Positions 1 through 5,948 of a stretch of 8,571 bases of DNA are shown here, one piece after another. Position 1 is the first letter of the stretch; each line of letters opens with the position of its first letter. Below the pieces are notes generated by a model. It worked only from the letters and a program-made list of their open reading frames with translations. It was not told where the DNA came from and made no database searches. The stretch is taken from positions 1-8,571 of the forward strand of contig CAZELH010000035.1 in the NCBI GenBank assembly GCA_964513095.1, in the 5' to 3' direction. The DNA is from JBDKGD01 sp964513095. GTDB lineage: Bacteria > Patescibacteriota > Minisyncoccia > UBA6257 > 2-01-FULL-56-20. Both the position numbers and the translations under genes were made by a program.

Positions 1-1
1 C

Positions 2-619
2 CTAACTCCATTTTTTATGTTTTTCGTTGCGATCGATAAACCATGCATCACCACCATGAAACCACCATGCATCCGGATGAGTTTTAAGGAGCACCTTCAC
101 CAATTTTTTCGCGGGAGCAGTTTTTAAGCGTTGCACCGCAAATCCAATCCACTCTCGCGCCTTCGCGTTTCCTTTTACCTCTTCTCCGCGCAACGTCGCA
201 ATCCATTCGAGTTGATCGGCATCTTTTACCAACCGTGCCTCCAAAGATACCCGTTCCTGCTCTTCTTTAAAAAGCGCTAAAATTTCTGGTCCAAACGGAA
301 CACCGCTGGCAATATCTGCCACCGCTTGGGGTTCTGCGAGTCGACCATACCGTTGATGCACATAATTATGATCGGACGTTCTACCTTCACCAATATCATG
401 AAACAACGCCATAAGGACTGCCTTATTTTTATCTGCCTTCGGCTCAAGATAACAAAGCGCATACGCCACCATCGCCGTATGAAAAAGATGCTCTGCTACC
501 GTCTGACTTCCGCTTCCCAAAAACCAGAATCCCGATCGTGGAGTCTCACTATGAATATTTGTTTCATACACAAAATCTGCTATCTGATCATACACTCCTC
601 TTTTTTTAGGTTTTGGCAT
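2..619 (-). CDS. HD-domain phosphohydrolase (YfbR/HDDC2-like nucleotidase family)
   Basis: Predicted 205-residue soluble metal-dependent phosphohydrolase. The HD-superfamily metal site is visible: H44 in VAEHLFH, the H74-D75 doublet in ALFHDIGEGRTSD, and D135 in VKDADQLE. The spacing and the RSGF...G...TVAEH lead-in match the HD_3 group that includes 5'-deoxynucleotidase YfbR and HDDC2, which dephosphorylate (deoxy)nucleoside monophosphates; the substrate here is inferred only from family. The C-terminus carries several Trp residues (DAWWFHGGDAWF) and a basic end; no signal peptide or membrane segment is seen. The stop (TAG) lies at 2-4, so the gene is complete. A GTG at 655 would add 12 residues, but a TACAAT -10-like hexamer lies between it and the ATG at 619, and the ATG begins the family-like MPKPKKRGVYDQI. 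The gene is alone, downstream of the terminator at 672-711. Family sure, exact activity uncertain. Confidence 0.85.
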   Translation of the reverse strand: MPKPKKRGVYDQIADFVYETNIHSETPRSGFWFLGSGSQTVAEHLFHTAMVAYALCYLEPKADKNKAVLMALFHDIGEGRTSDHNYVHQRYGRLAEPQAVADIASGVPFGPEILALFKEEQERVSLEARLVKDADQLEWIATLRGEEVKGNAKAREWIGFAVQRLKTAPAKKLVKVLLKTHPDAWWFHGGDAWFIDRNEKHKKWS

Positions 620-657
620 ACAAATCAATTGTATGCACGAAAGCCCCACAAACACAA
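617..657 (-). promoter_or_regulatory. Putative promoter of the HD-hydrolase gene, with inverted repeat over the start codon
   Basis: On the minus strand a TACAAT hexamer (628-633, five of six matches to TATAAT) lies 8 nt before the ATG at 619. An 18-nt spacer separates it from a poor -35 candidate, TTGTGT (652-657). A 7-bp inverted repeat with a 5-nt spacer, CATACAA/TTGTATG (617-623 and 629-635), covers the -10 and the start codon. No Shine-Dalgarno sequence is visible, so the transcript may be leaderless. Moderate to low confidence: the -35 is weak. Confidence 0.4.
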
Positions 658-671
658 AAGCTAATTTTTAT

Positions 672-711
672 AAAAAAATCCCCCGTAGAGACACGCATGT
701 CTTTACGGGGG
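672..711 (-). terminator. Intrinsic terminator after the 726-1673 gene
   Basis: A 14-bp stem (680-693 paired with 698-711, one G-T wobble, loop CGCA) begins with five G-C pairs. On the minus strand it is followed directly by ATTTTTTT (672-679). It starts 14 nt after the stop of the upstream gene and separates the lipoprotein operon from the HD-hydrolase gene. The plus strand has no T-tract after the stem, so the terminator works in one direction. Confidence 0.9.
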
Positions 712-725
712 AAAACTCATTCAAA

Positions 726-1673
726 TTACCAAATCACCACAACGGGAGCAACATCAAAGAAAACTAATGGTTCCCACGCGGAACTGAAGTAGTAAGGATC
801 TCGGTAATAAGGGTCGAAATACCCAAGAGGAAATGATTCCTCATAAACCTCCTCTTCGACAACCTCAAAGGTCTCCACCTCTACCAGTGAATGCGGTGCT
901 GCCGGTGTTGTTTGGTGAGATTCTGCCAGCTCACGTTCTTGCTGGGCATACGCCTCATCTTCGGCACGCAAAGCCTTTTCTTTTTCGTGCAGTTGGTACA
1001 GAAGTTCGGTACCGGAGTTGATGATTATCTCCATCGCCTCTTGGCCAATTTCTGACCAAGAAAGATTGGAGTTGCACACTTGAAGAACTTCTTTCCAAAA
1101 TCCACCGCTCATCAAGTCGAACTCCCAACCCGACCGAATGGAGTCAAAACGCCCCTCTTTCAGAAAGGACATAAAAACCAACTCAACGGGATCAATGAAC
1201 TTGCTACCATCCTCATTCACCTTGAATTCGGCAACGGCGACCCGCAAATCCTCAAAACATTCCTGCGCAAGGAAATTTTTCCACGCCGGATCATCCTTTT
1301 TGTAGTCAAATATTTTCGAAAATCCAAAAACGGGTTCGGATCCCGTAATATCGACCGCGCAAAAGATATCGAAGAGTTGATTAAACTCGATACGCCGTCG
1401 GTGAGCTTGTTCAAAGAACTTCTTGCCGGTTTCCGAAGGAACATAGTAGACCATTTTTCCTTCGTATTTAAGATCGACAAGCCCCACCTCATTCATCCAC
1501 TTAAAAACAGGATCGAGCAACTTTGCCTCACCGTCTGACAAAATTGAAAATTTCATGTTCTCGATAAACATTTTACAAAGGAGAACGATGGCGGGTAAAA
1601 CCAACATATGTTGGTCGGTTATCTGATATCGCTTCCGGATATCAACGACTTCCTGCGCAATTGGTGTACTCAT
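726..1673 (-). CDS. Uncharacterised protein with winged-helix-like N-terminal part and Tyr-rich C-terminal tail
   Basis: I do not recognise this 315-residue protein. It has no signal peptide or transmembrane helix. The first ~100 residues are mostly helical and end in a segment (VFKWMNEVGLVDLKYEGKMV, then YYVPSETGKKFFEQ) that resembles the recognition helix, wing and last helix of a winged-helix domain; this is a resemblance by eye only. The middle (about 100-235) is mixed helical. A charged helix follows (LLYQLHEKEKALRAEDEAYA), possibly coiled coil, then a very acidic linker (VEVETFEVVEEEVYEE) and an aromatic tail with DPYYRDPYY (residues 287-295) and a hydrophobic end, VVVIW. An upstream in-frame ATG at 1697 is possible, but AAAGGA placed 5 nt before the ATG at 1673 decides for the shorter form. 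It lies 33 nt after the lipoprotein gene and ends at a strong terminator, so the two are probably co-transcribed. Confidence 0.8.
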   Translation of the reverse strand: MSTPIAQEVVDIRKRYQITDQHMLVLPAIVLLCKMFIENMKFSILSDGEAKLLDPVFKWMNEVGLVDLKYEGKMVYYVPSETGKKFFEQAHRRRIEFNQLFDIFCAVDITGSEPVFGFSKIFDYKKDDPAWKNFLAQECFEDLRVAVAEFKVNEDGSKFIDPVELVFMSFLKEGRFDSIRSGWEFDLMSGGFWKEVLQVCNSNLSWSEIGQEAMEIIINSGTELLYQLHEKEKALRAEDEAYAQQERELAESHQTTPAAPHSLVEVETFEVVEEEVYEESFPLGYFDPYYRDPYYFSSAWEPLVFFDVAPVVVIW

Positions 1674-1678
1674 AAATA

Positions 1679-1684
1679 TCCTTT
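1679..1684 (-). promoter_or_regulatory. Shine-Dalgarno site that sets the start at 1673
   Basis: AAAGGA on the minus strand, 5 nt before the ATG at 1673. It lies inside the stretch that would be coding if the ATG at 1697 were used, and favours the shorter 315-residue product. Confidence 0.65.
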
Positions 1685-1706
1685 CATCATTTCTCAAAAC
1701 AATTAA

Positions 1707-2606
1707 CTAGCCTCTTTTTCCACTCGGTCGAATCGGCGGTGCCGGACGTGATGCTGGCGGAGGCGACGAACGAACAGGCGGAGCAGGACGCGATGCCATC
1801 GGAGGTGCCTGCGGTTGAATTGGTTTCCCAAATCCAGCCGTAGGAACAGGGCGATTGGCATCACGAATTCCAAATGATTTTTGTGAGTCATTCGGATTCT
1901 GCAATGTATTCCGCTGAGATGGCGGAATAGCAGGGGCAGGGCGCAACGGTTGTTGCGCAGTCTGTGTTTGCCGATTCAGAGGTTGTTGAATTGGTGCTTG
2001 ACCAACTCGAGGACTACTCTGAACCGTTCGCGTTGTACTACGAGTTACAGTTGTAACCTGACGTCGAACATATGTTCTCGGTAAAGAATTATACCGATAC
2101 GGAGAAACGTACACGCGGTGCGTCGGCACAAACAAGGAAGAAAACAAGATATATTCAGCCAACGGGTATCGATTCACGTACACTCCGGTAGAACCATATA
2201 TTGATGGATTACCGACAATATGCACTTGCGCATAAGAAGCAGACTGCTGAATTTGCATATCAGCAACCTGAACTTCATTTTGAGCAGTCGACCCAATGGC
2301 AAAAAGTTGAAATCCCCTTGTTCCGCCATTCGCATACTCGACCACGCGAACGTAGTCGATCTGACCGTCATTGTCGACATCCAGATTATTTAACCCACTT
2401 GCGGGGTTATTAATAGTTGCCTCAAACTGCTCGGCAGTCTGAATCGTTTTTGCGATGCCAATCAAGGCCTGCAAATCAAGTCCGGGGGCAACAACCGCTT
2501 GGGTTGCAATCGACGGTTGTTGATTTGTAGTCACCACGTGAGTGGGAGTACAAGCCATCAAACACACAGAAAGAACGAGAAATAAACCGAACGAAATTCG
2601 TTTCAT
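1707..2606 (-). CDS. Predicted lipoprotein with EF-hand-like loop and Pro-rich C-terminus
   Basis: A 299-residue exported protein. The N-terminus is a classic lipoprotein signal: MKR, a hydrophobic core, then lipobox LMAC (residues 16-19) with C19 as the expected lipidated cysteine. A globular part follows (about 40-180). It includes D76-V-D78-N-D80-G81-Q-I-D84, which has the spacing of an EF-hand/dockerin-like calcium loop, although the usual acidic residue at loop position 12 is Arg. From about 195 on it is low complexity, rich in Pro, Gln, Arg and Ser, and ends with two diverged copies of an SRPAPP(V/I)R unit (272-279 and 286-293) and a basic GKRG. Such tails often span or contact the cell wall; that role is inference. 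The start is supported by AGAGGAG (2614-2620), 7 nt before the ATG. First gene of a likely two-gene operon. Function unknown. Confidence 0.85.
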   Translation of the reverse strand: MKRISFGLFLVLSVCLMACTPTHVVTTNQQPSIATQAVVAPGLDLQALIGIAKTIQTAEQFEATINNPASGLNNLDVDNDGQIDYVRVVEYANGGTRGFQLFAIGSTAQNEVQVADMQIQQSASYAQVHIVGNPSIYGSTGVYVNRYPLAEYILFSSLFVPTHRVYVSPYRYNSLPRTYVRRQVTTVTRSTTRTVQSSPRVGQAPIQQPLNRQTQTAQQPLRPAPAIPPSQRNTLQNPNDSQKSFGIRDANRPVPTAGFGKPIQPQAPPMASRPAPPVRSSPPPASRPAPPIRPSGKRG

Positions 2607-2655
2607 GGGAAAGCTCCTCTAGGCATAAAAATAGACCATTACTGGCCTACAAGAT

Positions 2656-2661
2656 TGTCAA
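2656..2661 (-). promoter_or_regulatory. Possible -35 element of the lipoprotein operon
   Basis: A perfect TTGACA on the minus strand lies about 50 nt before the lipoprotein start. At the ideal 17-nt spacing the -10 would be TGGTCT (2633-2638), a poor match, so the promoter is only tentative. Confidence 0.3.
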
Positions 2662-2691
2662 AAAACAGTTAAAGAGGCTAAAACACCTCTT
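2659..2691 (-). terminator. Weak terminator-like hairpin between secA and the lipoprotein gene
   Basis: A 6-bp stem, AAGAGG/CCTCTT (2686-2691 with 2672-2677), has an 8-nt loop. On the minus strand it is followed by TAACTGTTTTTT. It would end transcription arriving from the secA side, but the stem is short and the adjacent sequence is missing, so its partner gene is uncertain. Confidence 0.35.
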
Positions 2692-2711
2692 GCAATAATA
2701 ATAAAACATTA

Positions 2712-2811
2712 NNNNNNNNNNNNNNNNNNNNNNNNNNNNNNNNNNNNNNNNNNNNNNNNNNNNNNNNNNNNNNNNNNNNNNNNNNNNNNNNNNNNNNNNN
2801 NNNNNNNNNNN
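2712..2811. other. Assembly gap, 100 Ns, of unknown true length
   Basis: Exactly 100 undetermined bases, the usual scaffolding placeholder. It interrupts the 3' end of secA. The TAA at 2709-2711 falls in the secA frame only by the chance length of the gap and should not be taken as the secA stop. The distance and even the adjacency of secA and the lipoprotein gene rest on scaffolding. Confidence 0.97.
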
Positions 2812-5189
2812 TTCGCTTCTCGGCGATATTCAACCAATGGATCTCGTTGACCGTACGCGCGAAGTCCTACCGATTCCGACAATGCTTCTAAATCATCCAA
2901 ATGATTCATCCAAAGCATATCGACAATCGAAAGTAATCGCCCGATCGTTTGCGGATCAGTAGTTGCTTCCATACTCTTTTTCACCAGCGCCCCCTCAATA
3001 CTCTCCGCAGTAATATCATCCGCGGAAAAAGAAGTATCGACGATTTTTGCTTGCACAAATTGACCTTTTACTTTTTCCCACACCCCCTCCTCTCCTTGCT
3101 GTTCAGCAAGATGAGCGGTATCTAGTATTTTTTTCGCAAAAGAAAATGCGGAATCGTAAATAAGAGTGGCCAGTGATTGCGCATCAAACGCGGAAATAAT
3201 TTCCTGTCGTTTTTTATACACCGCCGCGCGCTGTTTGTTTAACACATCATCATACTCAAGAAGGTGTTTGCGTGAATCAAAATGAGCGCCTTCAACCTTC
3301 GACTGCGCTTCCGCAACCGCTCGCGACACGATAGGCACTTCAATCGGCTCGTTGTCGGGTAAGTTAAACCGATCCATTAAATTTTTAATGCGATCACCGC
3401 CAAAAATACGCATCAAATCATCATCAAGCGCCAGATAAAACTGGGACGACCCCGGATCGCCTTGACGTCCCGCGCGACCACGCAACTGATTATCGATACG
3501 ACGTGCCTCATGACGCTGAGTACCAATAACATGCAACCCGCCAAGTGCTTTGACTTGCGCACTCATCGCTTCCTCCGGTGGATTACCACCCAAGATAATG
3601 TCCACTCCACGACCCGCAACATTCGTTGCCACCATCACTGCGCCTTTTTTACCTGCTTGCGCGATAATCGCACCCTCTCGTTCGTTATTTTTGGCATTGA
3701 GTACTTCATGCGGAATACCTGCGCGAGTTAGTCGATCCGAAACCAGCTCATTAGCAGAAATAGAAGCGGTGCCAACCAACACTGGTTGCCCTTTTTTATT
3801 TCGTTCGCGAATCTCTTCAATAATAGCGGTTAATTTCGCTTCTTGGTTTTTATAAATTTTATCGTGCAAATCAATGCGACCCGAAGGTTTATTGCCCGGA
3901 ATCGTATACACCTCAAGCTCATATACCTTATGAAACTCTTCCGCAGAGGTCGCCGCCGTTCCTGTCATACCAGAAATTTTCTTATACAATCGGAAATAAT
4001 TTTGAATTGAAATTTTCCCGTACGTACGCGACTCCTCTTTAATATGCACTCCTTCTTTTGCTTCAATTGCTTGATGAAGTCCACCATTATACCGACGTCC
4101 TTGCAACATGCGACCGGTAAATTCATCAACGATGATAATTTCGCCATTTTTCACCACATACTCTTTGTCTTTATGAAACAAGGCGTGTGCTTTCAAACTT
4201 TCTTCCAAATAATGCACTAAACGCAAATTATCGGGCGAATAAATATTTTGTACCCCTACAGCTTTTTCTACCTTAGAGATACCCGCCTCACTAATACGAA
4301 CACTTTTTGATTTTTCATCAACTTCATAATCAGTATCGGCAGATAACGTGCGAGCAATGCGCGCAAAGGTTTTGTAAAAATCACTCGATTGACTATCGGG
4401 CGCAGAAATAATAAGAGGCGTTCGCGCTTCATCAATCAAAATACTGTCTACCTCATCGATAATCGCAAACGGATGTCCGCGTTGCACTTGATCGGTTAAA
4501 CTATACGCCAAATTATCACGCAAGTAATCAAATCCAAATTCGTGATTCGTACCATAGGTAATATCGGCAGCATACGCTTCTCGACGACTAATTGGTCGTA
4601 AAAAATCCTGTTGCACCAAAAAACTACCCGTCGTATCTCGCTCTTTATCAATAAGCGCCTGCGTATCTTCCGGAACTTTCCATTCCGGATCATACAAATA
4701 GGCAGCATTGGGAACCAAACAGGCAACCGACAATCCCAATGCACGGTAAATCTGTCCCATCCACACTGCGTCGCGTCGCGCTAAGTATTCATTGACCGTT
4801 ACCACATGAACGCCCTCACCTTTTAATGCGTGAGCATACGTTGGAGCAACGGCAGTCAATGTCTTTCCTTCGCCCGTTCCCATCTCCGCAATCGCACCTT
4901 GAGCGAGCACCAACCCACCAAGCATCTGCACATCGTAGGGACGTTGTCGAAGGGTACGATAGGATGCCTCACGAGCGAGCGCAAATGCGCGCACCAATAA
5001 CGGTTGTGGGATATCAAAACCACCCTCAGTGGCACGAAGGAAATCTTTGCGCAACTCACGTGATGCTTCTTTCAAAGCCTCATCGGACAAATCACTAATT
5101 TCTTGCGAAAGCGCATTGATCTTCGCAACAGATCGTTGAAATTCCGAAAGTCGCCTATTTTGAAGTATTTTTTTTATTCCTGAAAACAT
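2812..5189 (-). CDS. secA: Protein translocase ATPase SecA, 3' end lost in assembly gap
   Basis: Motor ATPase that drives unfolded preproteins through SecYEG at the inner face of the membrane. Of the protein, 792 residues are visible. NBD1 has Walker A MGTGEGKT (103-110) and Walker B in IIDEVDSILIDEARTPLI (243-260). The preprotein cross-linking domain, VKNGEIIIVDEFTGRMLQGRR, SGMTGTA, NBD2 with GTASI, ATNVAGRGVDIILGG and GTQRHEARRIDNQLRGRAGRQGDPG follow in the usual order, then the helical scaffold/wing (KVEGAHFDSRKHLLEYDDV) up to LRAYGQRDPLVEYRREA. About 35 extra residues (roughly 165-201, with IDKERDTTGSFLVQQDFLRPISR) precede AYAADITYGTN compared with E. coli or B. subtilis SecA. The final part of the helical wing/scaffold region and any zinc-binding tail are missing. 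No good Shine-Dalgarno sequence precedes the ATG. It lies 121 nt downstream of hpf on the same strand. Identity is certain. Confidence 0.98.
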
Positions 5190-5230
5190 AAATGAATAGT
5201 CTTTAAAATGGTGGTGGGGGTAGATACGAT

Positions 5231-5264
5231 AAAAATACTAAAAACCCTATCAAATACAGGGTTT
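5231..5264 (-). terminator. Terminator-like hairpin between hpf and secA
   Basis: A 7-bp stem, AAACCCT/AGGGTTT (5258-5264 with 5242-5248), has a 9-nt loop. On the minus strand it continues into TTAGTATTTTT. It lies 47 nt after the hpf stop. The stem is moderate and the U-run interrupted, so it may attenuate rather than fully stop hpf transcripts before secA. Confidence 0.5.
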
Positions 5265-5310
5265 CTAGCAAAACACCACATGGGGTGAATAATAGCAAAT
5301 AATAGGGGCT

Positions 5311-5631
5311 TTAGGAAGCGGAGAGACTGTCTTTGTACTCCTGCACCAATCCTTTCAATATATCGCGAGTCTTACTCACCGCCCCTTGAATCTTCACGTC
5401 TGTATCTGCCACGCGAAATGTTTTTTTCGGAAGCTTATACACAACCGATGCTTTATAAATTTCACCTTTCAAATGATGACGCGTCGATCGACTCACATCC
5501 ACAAACAATGTCGCAACTCGCTCTCTATCAATTTTTGAGGTAAGTTTTTCCAAAAAACCAAACTTCATTTCAATATACTTCTTTAACGCATCTGAATGAT
5601 CCAAATGAATAAAATTGATATTGATGTTCAT
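5311..5631 (-). CDS. hpf: Ribosome hibernation promoting factor, short form (S30AE family)
   Basis: A 106-residue HPF/RaiA-type protein that binds the decoding region of the 30S subunit and silences ribosomes in slow growth or stress. The family pattern is clear: MNININFIHLDHSDALKKYIEMKF at the start, then a central strand DVSRSTRHHLKGEIYKASVVYKLPKKTFRV (45-74) and an amphipathic helix with AVSKTRDILKGLVQEYKDSL. It has only the N-terminal S30AE domain and lacks the C-terminal dimerisation domain of long HPF. On that ground it would act like short HPF or RaiA (YfiA), and 100S formation would need a partner or not occur; this is inference. It precedes secA, an arrangement also seen in Bacillus. 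No well-placed Shine-Dalgarno sequence exists (GAAGG is 1 nt from the ATG), and a TAAAAT hexamer ends 6 nt before the start. Confidence 0.92.
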   Translation of the reverse strand: MNININFIHLDHSDALKKYIEMKFGFLEKLTSKIDRERVATLFVDVSRSTRHHLKGEIYKASVVYKLPKKTFRVADTDVKIQGAVSKTRDILKGLVQEYKDSLSAS

Positions 5632-5637
5632 GCCTTC

Positions 5638-5666
5638 ATTTTACGCCTGTTTGGTGCCCACTACAA
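5638..5666 (-). promoter_or_regulatory. Putative hpf promoter, leaderless type
   Basis: On the minus strand TAAAAT (5638-5643, five of six to consensus) follows a 17-nt spacer and a weak -35, TTGTAG (5661-5666, three of six). The -10 ends 6 nt before the hpf ATG, so the expected transcription start falls on or next to the A of the start codon. Tentative because of the poor -35. Confidence 0.4.
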
Positions 5667-5723
5667 CAAACCGAGGTAAAACAGACCCAAAAGAAGCTCC
5701 TCCGTATGCCAGCCAAGGGGTAT

Positions 5724-5752
5724 TTGACAAATAATACGGGATATGCTAGTAT
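5724..5752 (+). promoter_or_regulatory. Strong sigma70-type promoter of an orphan plus-strand transcript
   Basis: Perfect -35 TTGACA (5724-5729), an exact 17-nt spacer, and -10 TAGTAT (5747-5752, four of six) preceded by TGC, an extended -10 motif. Expected transcription start near 5759. It is the best promoter match in the window, yet no plus-strand gene follows before 8223. Confidence 0.75.
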
Positions 5753-5829
5753 TAAGAGAGTACAAAAAGGGGTGGTAACTTCCAAAGACAGCTACCAAGA
5801 CCCCACATCCTTATCAAAAAAAACTATAT

Positions 5830-5851
5830 GGAGGAGTTATGTTAACATAAC
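5830..5851 (+). promoter_or_regulatory. Shine-Dalgarno sequence joined to a perfect palindrome with ATG
   Basis: GGAGGAG (5830-5836) is followed at once by ATG (5839), opening the frame ATG-TTA-ACA-TAA. The last G of the SD starts the 16-bp perfect palindrome GTTATGTTAACATAAC (5836-5851). Folding would hide the ATG and part of the ribosome site. It could be a ribosome-responsive switch, or a DNA operator site; nothing decides between them. Confidence 0.4.
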
Positions 5852-5885
5852 CCAACACCTATGTCAGACCGTATAAATCGGTAAT

Positions 5886-5925
5886 GAGCCACACAACAAC
5901 TGTTGTGTGGCTCTATTAATTTTTG
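5886..5925 (+). terminator. Intrinsic terminator of the orphan plus-strand transcript
   Basis: A perfect 12-bp stem, GAGCCACACAAC with GTTGTGTGGCTC (5886-5897, 5902-5913), has a 4-nt loop and is followed by TATTAATTTTT on the plus strand. The minus side lacks a T-run (ATTACCGATTT), so it mainly serves the plus-strand unit, though it may also slow readthrough from the convergent TrmB gene. A second small stem (TGGCT/AGCCA, 5926-5930 and 5937-5941) followed by TCTTTTT lies just beyond. Confidence 0.85.
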
Positions 5926-5948
5926 TGGCTACAATCAGCCAAGTCTTT

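Larger units (their letters stand above)
5759..5925 (+). ncRNA. Candidate small RNA of about 165 nt, family unknown
   Basis: The unit is bounded by the promoter at 5724-5752 and the terminator at 5886-5925, and contains no recognisable gene. Three hairpins precede the terminator. In the first, GGGGT and GGTA (5769-5777) pair with TACC and ACCCC (5793-5796, 5800-5804) with a 3-nt bulge. The second is a perfect 16-bp palindrome (5836-5851, 6-bp stem, TTAA loop) next to GGAGGAG. The third is a small ACCG/CGGT stem (5868-5871, 5879-5882). The loop of the first hairpin contains AACTTCC (5777-5783), which could pair with GGAGGAGTT (5830-5838) apart from a 2-nt bulge. I see no match to tmRNA, SRP RNA or RNase P RNA. 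It could instead encode a tiny peptide: readable frames include GTG at 5772 (34 codons), ATG at 5839 (three codons) and ATG at 5861 (seven codons). Transcription is well supported, function is not. Confidence 0.5.

Noticed and set aside
620..655. Longer HD hydrolase starting at GTG 655 (12 more residues)
   Set aside because: The extension MFVGLSCIQLIC is not family-like, has no Shine-Dalgarno sequence, and the better -10 hexamer lies downstream of this GTG.
326..664. Plus-strand 112-codon frame opposite the HD hydrolase
   Set aside because: Antisense to a clear HD-domain gene, with no family resemblance and no Shine-Dalgarno sequence; a shadow frame.
1674..1697. Longer start (ATG 1697) for the unknown protein
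   Set aside because: AAAGGA lies inside the extension and is well placed for the ATG at 1673.
1707..1830. Tandem DNA repeat at the 3' end of the lipoprotein gene
   Set aside because: The SRPAPP(V/I)R units are repeated at protein level, but the DNA copies are diverged; ordinary Pro-rich low complexity.
5190..5215. Leaderless promoter for secA like those of hpf and gatB
   Set aside because: The hexamer at the right distance is GACTAT, only three of six, with no -35; not enough to claim.
5641..5739. Minus-strand stop-free stretch upstream of hpf reading PYYLSNTPWLAYGGASFGSV and ending GTKQA before a TAA
   Set aside because: The peptide looks protein-like and recalls the YGGSS region of FtsW/RodA, but it is only about 32 codons, preceded by an in-frame TAG, has no convincing start or ribosome site, and lies across the plus-strand promoter. 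Probably chance, at most a gene remnant.
5759..5925. Known housekeeping RNA (6S, SRP 4.5S, tmRNA, RNase P)
   Set aside because: None of the conserved cores I know is present: no long 6S-type rod pairing the two ends, no SRP GGAAGCAGCC-type loop, no tRNA-like ends. Left as an unknown RNA.
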